64,000 nt of DNA. Origin: Cristatella mucedo (lineage: Eukaryota; Bryozoa; Phylactolaemata; Cristatellidae). Shown here piece after piece: positions 1 to 12,475 of the stretch (position 1 is the stretch's first letter; every line of letters starts with the position of its first letter). The notes below the pieces were generated by a model that did not search any database, was not told the origin of the DNA, and worked only from the letters and a program-made list of their open reading frames with translations. The DNA is taken from positions 4,206,501-4,270,500 of the forward strand of contig WPIO01000011.1 of assembly GCA_009760855.2 (NCBI GenBank), given 5' to 3'. A program made the position numbers and the translations under genes.

Positions 1-194
1 CAGGCTGCAGACTGCGTGAGAGGTTTTTGTGGTACTGTCTACGCAAATAAGTTATCAAGTGTACTCATTACAATGTTAGTAAATAATTGGTAAGAGTAAA
101 CGGACCTGGCATTACTGTAATTGCACGCAATCCTGACTGCAAGAACCTCCAAAAAGAGAGACTGAAATGGCTTCTTACCAAAATAGGTTTTACA

Positions 195-520
195 GCCTGG
201 ACTGGATAGGTCCTGGACTGTATAACTTGCTTCCATGATTCTTACGCAACGACAACTACTCTCCACCATCCGACTATGGCTCATCCTTTTCAGCGGTCCT
301 GATCTGCTATTTCAATGCTACTCACTACCTCCACTGCTCTTCTGACACAGCTCTGTTTCTCACTTTCTATTTGTTACGTGAGATGAAGTATTTCGGTTAC
401 CGAATGCGTGCCAAAAGCCGCTAAGGATGTGAGTAGGCTACACAAAACTCTCCTGCGTGACACCGACATACTTGTGGTTTTGTGGAGTTACAGACGGATA
501 AACATTACAGTACATTACTA
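195..520 (+). mobile_element. LINE-P 3' fragment (5'-truncated, decayed)
   Basis: This stretch matches the last ~330 bp of the LINE-P elements ending at 34713 and 60320: the GPRLWNSLPQFLRND-like coding region, then the segment encoding ATHYL..S, then the 'ggagttacagacgg' 3' UTR and an imperfect TTACA tail. The reading frame is broken. It is a 5'-truncated retrocopy. Confidence 0.8.
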
Positions 521-823
521 TAATGAGTTAACCCAGAACTATTTCAGCATCCGGGAACTTTTCAGCAGAATTTATTACTAGTGCACTTTGATATTTTTTT
601 GAACTCACGATAGCCTGCGTTCACAAAGTAGGTGCATTCAGTACAAATCCGTTGTTGAGGGGGGCTCTTAAAGTTCTTGTTGTAAAACTTGAAGATAATT
701 GCCTACAGCAGGACTCAATCCGAAAACCTAGCTCAAGTGCTTTCGCTTTACCTGAAGCTAAGACCAGAACGTCCTCCTCTATTAGCCATCCAGCTGCTGT
801 TAATGCAAAGCAAAGGTATACAA

Positions 824-1043
<220 letters not shown>

Positions 1044-1784
1044 CCGTGTAACCTTTATACTTCGCAATGGCCGTATCGATAAATATTGCACCCTTATTTT
1101 TTATTCCCCTGCTTTTGTGTCTTTGTTATTGACTCGCCTTGATTAGGCATAGCTGCCAGGGCTCTGCAGCCTGTTGGTGGTGCCAGTGCAATGTCACAAG
1201 TCTACCCATGGGTAGTCACTAGGTTTTTTGGCGACAGACTCTTCTATTATGAGGCTGCAAACAAGCTCGTGGCTTGTCACTCGCCCACTTGTCGCTCATG
1301 GGGATTTGAGCGCTTAGACAGCGCGTGAGTACGCTTTGTACGTAAAATTTACTACACCTGCCAACAAGCAAGAAAGCAGGAGCTATCACTAAAAGCCACA
1401 AAATAAAGAAAATTGCAGCCAAATTCTATATCTTTCAGCTTAGCTAAAATGCCTTGCACCGGCTTTGCTTTTAGGCACCGGAAGCAAAATATGAATAGCG
1501 ATTGATTCCATTTGCCTACTTGGGTAATTCTCGCCAATGTGTTTAAATATGAGTTGAGTACAATACTGAAAAATAAAACAATAAATTTTATAGGACATCT
1601 ATTAACGTCTTCTAAATACTTTTTGCCAAGCAATTTACATTGCCTGTAAGGTAAGCGTATCAACATGATTCGTGAGAACGTGCAGGATGGCAGCACGCAT
1701 GAACAAACAAAGGACAGTCGGCGGACAAAGAGAAAGCTCATTTGCACTTCTTTTTAACATTTGTCAGAGTAGAGGATATCGTGA

Positions 1785-2310
1785 CGTCAGTCATGAGTGA
1801 GTTCCAGGCATTGGGAGCATACGAACGAAAGCCACCGCATCCATAAAGTTTGACGCGGGTTCGAGTCGTATGTAAACGAATTGAGTCGGGACAGAGGACT
1901 GTAATGTGCGTGGCATGATTGTGAAGTAGTTCTGATGGGTAGGTTTAAGAAATAAATTGAATGATCCTAAAATGAATGACAAAAACCTTAAATTCAATAT
2001 GCTTCTTGATGGGGAGCCAGATGAGATCGTAAGGAGCTGCATAATTTGGTAATTGCGACGCTCACGACAGATAATCTTGGATCAACTATGATCCTTATTG
2101 CACATGCAGGAAGACCTTTAAGGAATAAGTTAAAGAAGTCAAGATGGATACAAAAATGAATGAAAAAATGTGAATATGGTATCCCTGTCTAAGCAGGCCC
2201 GAATATTTGAAATGTAAGGTAAGTGATTGTAGGCAGACTTGACTGTGATGCAGATTGAATCTTTTAGGGAGAGGTTCCTTGGCATCGAAAACCCAAAAAG
2301 AAACATTGCA
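1785..2310 (-). mobile_element. LINE-T 3' ORF fragment, decayed
   Basis: On the minus strand this aligns in order with the C-terminal coding part of LINE-T: the 'gagttccaggcattgggagc' block (WNSLP region), the 'gacgctcacgacagataatc' block (RRSCHI region), and the 'ggtatccctgtctaagcagg' block. It carries several indels. No endonuclease or reverse-transcriptase core remains. Confidence 0.75.
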
Positions 2311-4329
2311 TTGCATATGAGGTTACTAATTATTGTGTTTTAAATGTGAGCTACAGATGAGGTGGAGCTAATTTCTAAAGGTGGAAGCTAATTATAAAGT
2401 TCAACATTTTCAAACAATTTTCTCATTCTCGTCCTAACATCCTTCCTATTATCGTAAGTATGCAGCAATACCCTCACGACGTGCAGCTTACTTCATAGGC
2501 TATGAGTTTAAATAGCAAGACACTCGTTTAAAGATAAATTTTAAAGACTGACCAGAGATGCATCTATAGAGAAGACTTATTAATCATTCACATAGACCGA
2601 TGGCCGTTAAAATTGGCACAAGCAACAATGGCAACAGAATTATCGTTTGATTTACAATAGCTCAACCTTGTGACGATCATTGAGAGTCAAAGTCAGAGCC
2701 TGAGGCCGTATGCCCAAACATGGCAGCCTAGAAAAATTAATCAATTTAATGCGATTAAATACAAAAATATGCCAAACCCCCTCAGAAGATACGCGAAACA
2801 TAGTAAATCAGTTAAGTCTTCCAAAATCATATAACTTTAGTAGACAGTAGGAATGCAAAAAGGTTAGCTGATTTAGCAGCTTCAATTATATGGCGTTAGA
2901 AAAGTTCCTTAGCGGCTATCACCACCGCTTGCAGTTAGCACTAATAGATCACCCACTTTTCCACGCCGACCGCAGGATTCGAACCCACGACCTGGGTGGT
3001 GAGGAGTGCGTACCGTACATCCTGGGCTAAAACCTAGAGGGGATAAATAGTGACGCAGAACATTAATTTTAAATATTCATAAGGGCAGGTATATTTATCT
3101 TTACCAAACTAAAACTAGAGATGAAGTAGATATTTATCGATATGCATATACAGGCCGACTTAAATTGAAAATTTCACGTCGATTGGTTTTTTGGTAAGCT
3201 GTGGAATTGTACGGGCAAAAAAGACTTCTGTCAGGGAAGCTCTTTGAGAATACAAGGGGGGATCTCAAAGTATGCAACTGAATATGACAAATCCCGATTA
3301 AGTCGAGAGATGTCATAAGATATTAAAGCACTACCATAAAACGTGAGCTCAAAATTTCACATGAATCAGATCACTATTAGCCTATCTGTGAGATTTGAAA
3401 GACGAATAGGCAGCTTACTTATAAAACTCCTTGCTAGTCAAAGGGCCAGCTTTCAAAGCATATAAGTCTATATGCCAAGCTAGCATGTGGACAGAAGACG
3501 CGTAAAATGATGTGCAACGCCTACAGAGGCATATTTAAAATTAGCCTAAATTTTATTACTATTAATAAAGCTATACATTTTGAAATACGTAACAGCCGGC
3601 GGTCGACGAAAGCCTAATACAACTCTGCTTGAACTTGGACCTGTTATTGTCCTAGCAAGGGGGTGGAGTAGATAAAGACGAGCTAGGTAAGGATGCCAAC
3701 GCTAGACATTGTAAAACGAATGCACTAAGATACACATGAATACACCTACGTAGTATTAGGACTTCACTTCAACACCGTCACAAGGTCCTAGGGATTTCCC
3801 TCACAGCACCGAAAAGGCGATACCGCAGCCCCGCCCCCCTCAGCGTCAGCCCATTCAGTCGAAGTGGGCCTAGAAAAGGGCGGCCAATAACGGCACAATA
3901 TCCAACCTGAAATCATCTTGAATTCCTTTGAATTACACCGAAAAAAATTCTTGAACATAATACCAATTAATAAATCCGCTATGCGAATAAAGAAAGGGCT
4001 TTCCGACACAGAACGATAGCCAAGATCGCTCATGCTATACGAGGTCATGGCCGAGCAAAGGTCAAATTAAATACCCAGGAAAAAGTTAATGAAAAGGTGA
4101 AAGGTTTCTTAGTTAATAATTATTTGGATTGAGAACATAGTGATATATTTGAAGAGCAGGTTAAATCCATTTAGCAGCAGCTTAAAAATACAGATTTTTC
4201 AGGTGATTGCTGAAAAAACTACCTTCCTCAATTGGATAAAGCTGTGGAGCTGCAGGCCAAAATATTCACGCCAGGCCAGGCCAAATTATTCCACCGCACT
4301 TTAAAAAAACTGGTATTAAAACCCTCCTT
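2311..4329. other. Unassigned AT-rich sequence upstream of gene A
   Basis: Apart from a SINE at 2864-3036, I see no gene or known repeat. Short open frames (for example 3134-3316 and 3788-4048 on the minus strand) have no recognisable domain or splice context. It is presumably intergenic, or intron 1 of P450 A if that gene's exon 1 lies upstream of the window. Confidence 0.5.
2864..3036 (-). mobile_element. SINE-A copy 1 (tRNA-derived)
   Basis: Read on the minus strand it has a tRNA-like head with a B-box-like 'gggttcgaatcctgcgg', then the family body with 'gcaagcggtggtgatagcc' and an 'atcagctaa' end. It matches the copies at 18814, 20087, 23178 and 53357 but is more diverged. Confidence 0.75.
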
Positions 4330-5215
4330 TAAATGATTTAATTTACTTGCTGTGCTGGCTTGAGAAAATCTCACCCTGGCCAGCAGCCAGCTAAAATGGG
4401 TACCACGAATAACTGCAATGCACAGCGATATAGCTGCCATTAACTCAATAAATGTCAGAAAACTGTAGCTTTGCTTGAAAATTATACGTAATGTCGTTAT
4501 TGTTTGCCCACCAAATTTCATGTGATTTCCCTCTCACTTTCTCGTGTTATGGCCTCACACGGCCGGGGCCATCCAGCTTGTTAACGTATTCAAACAGCGA
4601 TACGCTACCATTTCCACAAAATGCTCCTCGCAACCGCGGTTTTTCATTTCAAGTGATAGAGAATAGTGTTCCAAGTTCACCCACCAAATGTCTTGCGTTA
4701 GTACTTGTGCACTCTCATGCTATGGCCTCTGATGGCCGGCTTAAATGGCACCCTGAAACATTGGAAAAGCAATGAAGCTGCAATTTCTACCGAAAGCTTT
4801 GCGCAACTGCGGTTTTTCGTTTCAAAGTATAGAGAAAATTATGCCAGGGCAACCCACACAATTTCAGCAAATTGTGCTTATGCGTTCTGTGGCTAGGATC
4901 TCCGATGACCTATAGATGGCCTGTTGACCAAATACTTTAACAACGCTATAGCTTCTATTTCCATAATAAACTTCTTGCAACTGTGGTTTTAATTCTTCTC
5001 TTCACAGAAAACGGTGTTCCGTATTTGTGCATCAAATTTCGTGCCAATGCGCTCGCCTGTTCCATTGCTATGGCCTTCATTGACCAGTGCCATCTAGCCT
5101 CTCTGAGAATTTATATTGTCATTCAGTTGCTATTGCAATTATAGGCGTCGCGCTACTTCGATTTTGATTCCACGTTATAGAAAACGCCATTTGTATAATT
5201 TGGAACTAAAAGCGC
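4330..5215. repeat. Degenerate ~173-bp tandem repeat, about five units
   Basis: Two anchors recur at a constant spacing. The 'caccaaat' anchor lies near 4509, 4682, 4855 and 5030. The 'gcaactgcggttttt' anchor lies near 4459, 4631, 4804, 4978 and 5152. Spacings are 171-175 bp. A third shared block (tatggcct..ggccgg) falls between them. Units look roughly 55-70% alike, so this is an old array. It lies just upstream of the first visible exon of gene A. Confidence 0.8.
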
Positions 5216-5839
5216 AGCTTTCTTAAGTTTATTTTGGAAATGGCAGCTGAATCGTAGTGTATCATAGTTACTCTTGGGACCCTCTAAGAACATACGTAGC
5301 GAATATCAAGCTCATTTTGTGATTCCGACAAGTCTCTTGATGTCAGTGTCGTTTTCTTCTCAAACTTGGTTTTCTTCCAAGGTCTGTTAACCTGTTAACA
5401 TCTGTTAACACCCTTCTGTTTACATCAAGATATAGTCACGATACACTGCTAATATGTGGCTATCTTTTAAATTTAGAAGAAAACCTATTGTTCTGTTATT
5501 AAGATGAGAGAACGCAGTAAGCCGGAAGGCTAACGAGGGTTAATTGATGCTGACTGGCTAAATTCTAAAAATACTGCAGCCCACATAACTTTTGATGCTC
5601 AATCCAAGTTCAAAGTCACCTATTTGTGTTTTATTTGAGAATTGTCTAGGCGCTTTAAAAGAGTTAACATTTTTACTATTCAAAAGAGCCACTAGTTTAT
5701 TTGCACGTTCAACAAGCTAAGCAGCGGTGAGTTCTGAACAATTCCGGTTGTTTATTCAGGTTTTATAAAAACCAGTGTAACCGGACTTACTGTATGTTCA
5801 TCTCCACTATTTTATAACAAAACATATTCTTTTTTTCAG
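5216..5839. other. Sequence directly upstream of gene A exon 2, probably intron 1
   Basis: No coding similarity to P450 exon 1 is visible here or anywhere upstream in the window. The segment ends in a polypyrimidine tract and CAG acceptor at 5839, as expected for an intron. Confidence 0.5.
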
Positions 5840-6358
5840 GCAAAGGAATTCAATCAGCTCACTGGAAAGAGCAACGAAAATTTGCTTTGACCGTTCTACG
5901 CGAGCAGGGCATGGGCAAAATCGACATGGAGTACAAGGTATTAGAAGAAGTGTGCGTTCTCGTTGAAGAAATCGACAAAAGTTGCTCGACTCCCATCAAC
6001 ATGGAGGACTTCATGCACAACGCCATTTCAAACGTCATCTGCAATCTCATTCTTGGATCTCGCTTTGACTATACAGATCCCGTTTTCAAATCACTTCTAA
6101 AAGCTATTTTGAAGCAGACCGGCCTTGTTCGAAAAATGAGCGCCATAGCATCAATGCCGGTGTTAAAAGCGCTGCCGGGAGATATGTTTGGCTACCACAG
6201 TTTTGTGGCTGAAGGAAAAACAATGATCACGTTTTTTCTTAATTCAATACGCCAGCATGAGCAAGCACTTGACATGGACTTCCCACGGGATTTCATAGAT
6301 GCTTACCTCATCGAGAAAAAGGCAAGATCGCTTAGTGGAAAGACCTCCTCATTTGACG
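5840..6358 (+). CDS. P450 A exon 2
   Basis: 519 nt, phase 1 at both ends. It opens with [15 protein letters not shown] (C-helix; the Trp and Arg are the family's haem-propionate ligands) and runs through helices D-G, the substrate-recognition part. Acceptor tttttttcag, donor g|gtgagc. Confidence 0.93.
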
Positions 6359-8575
6359 GTGAGCAATGGCAGCAGCAGCGCACAGAGGTGTCTGTCACTA
6401 CAAGAAGATTTCTGCAAAATACGTATATACCCACAAAGTAACCGCCTACAATCTGGCAAGCTCTTGAGTTCAAACTAATGAGTTAGGCCAAAGCCACAGC
6501 GTTATGAACGATATTGCAATGCAGCAATTGATGCCTACTCCCCCATTCAACTGTTATTTTTGCATGCTGCTGAAGAGAAAACATCTGAGAGTAGTAAAGT
6601 CCTGCCAGATACTTTGTATTCGGTGTTGCGATGACTCCACCAAGTAAAGTCGCATTTCAGGCAGCCTCCTTTATTAATTTTTACAGTCATACGGCGACCT
6701 GGCTAATGGCACACAAATCAGACTTAATTGTGCTGCTTACTTGCAAAAACCTTTGGAATGCATCGTAATTAGCAATTCCTTCTCTCTGTGATAGACGCCA
6801 ACTGCGTGGCATCCGTCGTGCAGCTTTTTATCGCTGGCACCGATACAACAGCCAATACGCTTCTTTGGGCGTGGCTATTCATGATCCTACATCCGGATGT
6901 ACAGAAGCGGGTACAGCACGAGATCGACAGTTGTGTTGGTGAGTATTCACAATAGCACTATTAAGCTCAGTCGCACGAATGAAAGTAATACGTTCATTCT
7001 CTTTATTAAAAATAAATTAATTAGCGTAGCACCCTAAGAGAACTCAATCTCTATTCAGGCGCTTCACTGTCGCCTCGAGGCTCGAGCCCACGAACTCTGC
7101 CAGACCTTGGTCGGGGCGAGTACCTTAACCGCTGGACCAAACCTTGAAGCTTTCGGCTGACAAAAGGCAGTGGAATTCCACGTGCTCGAAAAATGCTCAC
7201 GAATTCATTCAGCTCCGCCCTTTCATCATGCAGGCTCACGGTCGCCGTCTCTCCACGACAGACCCATCATGCACTTCACTGAAGCCGTCCTGACGGAGGT
7301 GCTGCGCCTGGGCAACACAGCAGTCTCTACTATCCCTCACAAGACCGACGCAGACGTAAAAATTGGCGGTCATTACGTTCCCGAAGGCACGACTCTTTTA
7401 GCATCCTTGTCGGACGTTCATCTGGACAAAAGCACCTATAAGGATCCTCATCAATTCGATCCACAGCGATTTTTGAACTCAAACGGAACCTTCGAGAAGC
7501 CAAAGAAGTTCATACCTTTTGGCATCGGTGAGTTGCTGCCGGTCGGCTTGAGCATTGTGAGCTCCATTCACGATGTCTCAATGGCAGATTTTTAAAAGAC
7601 CAGCTAATGCTGCCTACCGTGCATCGCAGAAACATCGCCACGTGTTGAATGGATGCATGATTAGAATAAGAAGTTTCGTGCAGCAGCGTCTGACCACAGC
7701 TGACTGTAACGGCTCCATCCTACATGCGTAGAGCCTCGAGCCTAGACTAAGACTAGCTAAGCTATTCAGTAGGTGAAGTCTCTGTGTCCTACTGGAATAG
7801 TATTTCTAGTGGCATGCCGCCATTTAATAATGTTCCACCTATTGGATTCCTTAAGACTAATAGACCGTGGATTTATATGCACTGCCATCGCAAGTGCACG
7901 GTACATGCCAGAGATCTTGCCGTTTAAGCAGCCGTGCGGTGCCAAGCCGTAAAGCCAGCTCTTTTAAGCTAGATATTTAGGCCAAATTCTAAGAAAAAGC
8001 AAAAGCAGATAACTTTGACCGAATACAAGCTTAAGAAGATAATTCCAAATACTACTTTAGATTTTGCTTGAGTTTTTTCGTCACTGGAATGCTGACGGTA
8101 ATGCCAAGGTGAATAAGTGATTGCCAGTTTGTCAGCAAATTGACCTGCATACCGGTCCCACTATTACAGTAGGTTCGCAGCTTGTTTCCGAAGATAAACT
8201 ATTTGCTCTTTCTAATAATTTTAGAGGTAAATTTCATGATCTATTATATGCATTGCTAAAGCATCTGTCACTAATAATATTAATTAAGTACATTTGTCTA
8301 GAATTTGGAATAGGCTTTATTTAGCTTTGTTTTTTGGAATTCCTCCCCCCCCCGGCGACTTTCTAACTTTACGCGTTTCCATTTCAGGTCGCCGAGCTTG
8401 CCCCGGCGAGAGTCTGGCACGAGCCGAGCTGTTTCTCTTCTTCACAAGCGTCCTGCAAAATTTCAATCTGTCAGCTCCAGAAGGGTGCACTTACCTGGCA
8501 GAAGGAAAAGTTGGACTTATTCACAAGCCGTTACCCTATCGGGTAGTATTTCTGAGACGGAGTGGTTCTCCATAA
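5840..8575 (+). CDS. Cytochrome P450 (CYP2 clan), copy A, exons 2-5; 5' end outside the window or lost
   Basis: A haem-thiolate monooxygenase of the microsomal CYP2 clan. The joined exons 5840-6358, 6795-6938, 7234-7527 and 8388-8575 encode about 381 residues with no frameshift or stop. The C-helix WKEQR, I-helix AGTDTT, K-helix EVLR, FDPQRF and haem loop [13 protein letters not shown] with its Cys are all present. All splice sites are GT-AG and phase 1, at the same places as in copies B and C. The membrane anchor and proline-rich hinge (exon 1 in B and C) are not found in the 5.8 kb upstream. Either intron 1 exceeds 5.8 kb (4.0 kb in B, 3.1 kb in C) or the copy is 5'-truncated. Substrate unknown. 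A is the most diverged of the three copies. Confidence 0.9.
6795..6938 (+). CDS. P450 A exon 3 (I and J helices)
   Basis: 144 nt, 48 residues. It contains the oxygen-activating I-helix motif AGTDTT and [13 protein letters not shown]. The acceptor is gtgatag and the donor g|gtgagt. Confidence 0.94.
7020..7146 (-). mobile_element. SINE-B copy 1, in intron 3 of P450 A
   Basis: On the minus strand a tRNA-like head (A-box region 'ggtccagcggttaagg', B-box-like 'gggctcgagcc') is followed at once by the LINE-T tail ('gtgaagcgcctgaatagag', then 'ttgagttctcttagg'). Intron 3 is 295 bp here against 168 and 174 bp in B and C. The ~127-bp excess equals this insertion, so it is specific to copy A. Confidence 0.85.
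7234..7527 (+). CDS. P450 A exon 4 (K helix to start of haem loop)
   Basis: 294 nt. It encodes [16 protein letters not shown], the ExxR motif EVLR, the FDPQRF motif, and ends in PFGIG just before the Cys loop. Acceptor catgcag, donor g|gtgagt. Confidence 0.94.
8388..8575 (+). CDS. P450 A exon 5 (haem-binding Cys to stop)
   Basis: 188 nt. [11 protein letters not shown] supplies the axial Cys, and the reading ends RRSGSP then TAA at 8573-8575. The acceptor is atttcag. Confidence 0.94.
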
Positions 8576-9550
8576 GTTCTGCAAAGGTACTTTGTCGGAG
8601 GAACAAATATCGAGAAAGTGAACTCTTTAGATTGCAAGCCTGCTTCCGTACAGCTTTTCTTAATAAATTTGTTTCGGCGACATTAAGTTGTGAATTTTAA
8701 TAACCTTTATCTCTCCTAGCCTTTCATTGTCGGCTTTTTTTACGGAGATCGCCGTATTTACCTATGAAAATTAAGATGAGAGCTCAGAATCGATGTTTTG
8801 CATGTCTAGAGTGCTATAGATTTGCCGCAGTATTAAGTTTATGTGTCAAAATTCATCCCAAACATAATAATAGTATTATTGTATATGTTGGGCTACTGCG
8901 ATTTGTCAGAATGCACTTAACTGCTTTAGGAATATAATGTTACGAATAAGCTGTATCCACTGGTATACTAAAGACTTTCGCTAAAAACGCAGTGCTGCTG
9001 AAGATGGTAGTCTTTTTCAGACGTGTTAATGACACTGGTAGAGTTAGCGCCTCGAAGCGCCTAACGTGTCATACATGCTACCAAGATACACGCCAGCGCG
9101 CCGACGGCAGCAGAGCACAGCAGCAACCAGTAGCGAACGATATTTAATATGAATAATTAAATGTCTTAATTGTAGACCAGTGTATTCCGCAGCCACAGGG
9201 CCGTATGTCCACAAAGCACCAGCAGTAGCGTACAACCCGCTTCAAAAACTCAAGTAAAAGTAACTCAATGTCACGAATGCGGTACAAATCATATGTTATC
9301 ACATGCCCGAATCCTAATCATTTTAGTTCAGGAACTATTTTTAAAAATTTGTAGCACTGTAATAATCCAACCGATTTGACATGTACTAGGTATGTAGCTA
9401 CTTCTTAAATGTAGGCTTCATTGGCCACGATAGTTTATGAGTTTCTTGAAATGATCGTCTACAATAGACTTACAAACTGCTGCGTCGCCATCTTGCCTTC
9501 CTGTTACAATAATTACCATCGGGAATTTTAAGACATTATCATCGTGGCGA
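8576..9550 (+). other. 3' flank of gene A, shared with B and C
   Basis: Noncoding. Segments such as 8990-9130 align with 34720-34860 (after B) and 50100-50205 plus 50583-50620 (after C). The duplicated unit therefore extends well past the stop codon. Confidence 0.7.
8662..8667 (+). terminator. Candidate poly(A) signal of P450 A
   Basis: AATAAA lies 87 bp after the stop codon. The aligned position in copy C (49753-49758) reads ATTAAA, a weaker variant. Confidence 0.5.
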
Positions 9551-11711
9551 TTGGTTAGTATTTCGCAGATAGATTGGGCTCTATAAGACCTGCGCATGCA
9601 CTACTACTGTCTCGAGTAATCGAATTCAGTAGGGGCAAGAATGTTTCCGAACTGTTTTCCTTATTAAATTCGCCAATGATGGTGAGTTGGGGTTTTTTGA
9701 TGTCGAAATCTCTTTGACTTTGAGCAATAGCTAACTTCTGAGGAAAGCCTTCGAATTGACCTACGAAACTCGACAAGGACAAGGTGACGTCGATGAGCTT
9801 GAAATTGACGCTTCGTCATTCAAGATTGAACGATATGTGCCGAAATATGCGATATATTTGTCGGAATTTAGCTCAACTATTACTGGAAGTATTGCTTGTG
9901 CTCAAGTGTGCTAGTGTTAGTTGTCAATACTTACATTGTGACTTTGTATACTGCTGCAAACGGACGTTAGCGGCTCTTACGCTAAACTCCTTTGCTACAT
10001 ATACGGCACTCATAACGATGCATTCTAGTGAATAAAACTAGCGGATCTTCATAAAAAGCGCCTGGGCTTCTGGTTGGATAAAACTTGGAGAAGCCGGCTT
10101 ATAGATCGCTGGCGTAAAAAAACTGTGGAGTTAGTCATTGTCAAACTGCGGAGTTAGTCATTGTCAAACTGCGACGACGCTCTCAGAGTACGTTCAGTTT
10201 GTAAAGCTACGTTGGAGCTACCAAAACTTGCTCTACCTTACGGTCTTGTGAGGTACACGGCAGTATAACTGAAAGAGCCAGGGGCAATCTCGAAAAGTTA
10301 TGACGTTTCTTCCGACTTTCTTCCGAACGCGAAGCTTTAGTTGCCATGGTAACAACAGCCAAAACGGTGATAACCGTCAGAGACGATAGCTCAGGAGGCT
10401 CATTTAAGTTCGCAATGGCCTTAGTATGTTTCCGTACTAATATAAAAATCCAGATAAGATATTTGAGTCACCTTTACTACTGATTAATCAAGCGCTAGGA
10501 TTTAATCAGGCGTGAAGCGAAGCGTGCGTTAATAGTCTGCCTTTCTTCGGAAATTTCATTAAATCCGGGCGTGCATGAGAAAGACTCATAGCTTTAGCAT
10601 TCGTTGGGCTGTACTTTGCATATTTTTAAATGGTGACCCGGCTCGGTGCTTCCGCCGTGAAGCATACCCTCCCGGAATCAGAGACTCTAGGCATCGCAAG
10701 CATGATTTTTAAAGCTGTCCGGTGTCGGTTATGTAACAATGAGATAAATCTGTTGAACGACCTCTTTGGACTGGTATAAATACTTGACCACTACCACCGG
10801 GTCCGATATTAGTACTAGGGCCCAGCCATTATAGCGCCACGTTGAGATGCTAGTTCAGGTCAACCTGATTACGATAAACCTTAATATAACGAGCAGTTCC
10901 TGAATTGAAAATGTAGAGCAGTGTGTATCATTTTTAATAATTATTCGGTCATACTTTGGGTATCGAATAAGCCAGTTGCACTCTGAGCTTCGAGCCAGTG
11001 GCGTTTACAGGGGAAAAGCTTTGCTCTTAAGATAAATCCCGGGATTGTACTTGACTATTACCGAAGCAATTGTTGATGAAATTGCCGTGCTTCCATCGGC
11101 GATTGACAGCGTCATTGCTCCGAGTAATGGCCATCGTTCCGAGTACAGATATACGTTATAAGAAGCTATTGTGAGTGAGGAGATATTGGACTATGGTCAA
11201 TAGCGATGGCCTAAAGTTTATCCTTATTACGCTTAAAGTTGGCATGAAAAAAGAGCTTAAGTTTGACCACAGCGAGAACGCACCTAATATTCTCATGATT
11301 TTAGAGAGATTTAAGGGCAAAGAGACGACGAGGTTATGAGATGGAGGCAGTCTTCCGGTCACCCCAACGACAGGGACCGGGCTCTGTCGGATAGGCGGCA
11401 CAAGTCAAACCTACAAGACGAGAGAGTTGCAGCGGCTGCAGTTGTCTGCGTAAACCTCGCTGGCTGAGGAAGCGCCATAGCGCGTGACACGTGACACGTG
11501 TACGGACCTGACACTCAAGCAGAGGCTACACGAAATCTGAGTATCTCGTTCAAATGTTACCTTTGACTAAACTACAGCATCAGCTCAAATAATCATATCT
11601 GCCAATGCTCGGCTGCGTAACATTGCATAAATTCGGACATTCTTAGACAGGAGCACCAAATTCAACTTAGTCCATGCATTCGTGACATCACGGCTCAACT
11701 TCTGCAATTCA
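9551..11711. other. Intergenic sequence, mostly unassigned
   Basis: No gene recognised. It contains a perfect 23-bp tandem duplication (10128-10150 and 10151-10173). A stretch at 10690-10790 aligns with 56000-56090 downstream of gene C ('aaagctgt..ggtgt', then 'gataaatctgttgaacgac' against 'aaataaatctactgaacaac'), so the duplicated flank or an unclassified repeat reaches here. Confidence 0.5.
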
Positions 11712-11880
11712 CTACTGGTTTGGCCTGGTGGTTAAAGTGCTCGCCTTTAAAGACCGAGGTCAAGGTGCTCACCTTTACGACCGAGGTCGTCGGCTCGAGC
11801 CCTGTGGCATATGTGAAGCGCCTAGATAGCGATTGAGTTCTCTTAGGGTGTTATACAAATAAATAACATTGTTATATTAT
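11712..11880 (+). mobile_element. SINE-B copy 2
   Basis: The tRNA-like head 'ggcctggtggttaaagtgct' leads to the B-box-like 'cggctcgagccct', then directly to a LINE-T tail ('gtgaagcgcctagatagcg', 'ttgagttctcttaggg') and an A/T-rich end. The head carries an internal ~27-bp duplication (gctcgccttt..gaccgaggtc, repeated as gctcaccttt..gaccgaggtc). Confidence 0.85.
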
Positions 11881-11944
11881 ACTTCTCAAAGATCTTCCGG
11901 CGTGTAAAACAAAATAATGCACCTAGACCTGACAAGAAACTCCG

Positions 11945-12475
11945 CTTCCAGGCTTGTCTGCAGTAAACTTTGCAATTGCCTAGCCATCTAACAACACTTC
12001 TCACAGCTCTGCACTGTCTCCCAATCATGTACCTTTGTGACTTCAAGTTTTTTCAATCATTTGAAGGCACCTTTATTTTCTTACTCAAGCCTATCTATAT
12101 TAACTACTTTCCAATCAGACTAGGCATAGTACCACGCGCCCGTCCGACTCCAGCCGCTTAGCTTTGATTCTAAACAATCTATCCCGATGAGACCGTAACC
12201 TTACTTTGTGTCACATGAAAGTTTGGAATTTACTTTCGACTGACGTCGCAACGTGCCTAGACTTGTGACTATTTAGAAATAAGCTAAAAAGCTAGATGGG
12301 CCCAACATTATTTGCTCCGACTGTCGGAAGAACACTTTGTGGGCTTACGTATGCCGATACTGTGCATATATTGCTAACCAAGCGACATGCTTGCTCTAAA
12401 CCTCATGCATAATGCCTAGAAAAAGATGTAGTTCCTTTATGGTGGCATAAAGTTACCATATATAATAATAATAAT
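11945..12475 (+). mobile_element. LINE-T 3' fragment, heavily decayed
   Basis: This follows LINE-T order on the plus strand: RRSCHI-like region, 'gacttcaagttttttcaatc' (IDFKVLSL), then a damaged tail 'tgcctagaaaaagatgtag' ending in (TAA)n at about 12460-12475. Confidence 0.65.

Noticed and set aside
5887-6441. Single-exon P450-like ORFs as stand-alone genes (also 28533-29072 and 47339-47866)
   Set aside because: They start at TTG inside exon 2 and run into introns. Splice sites and the WKEQR region upstream show they are internal exons.
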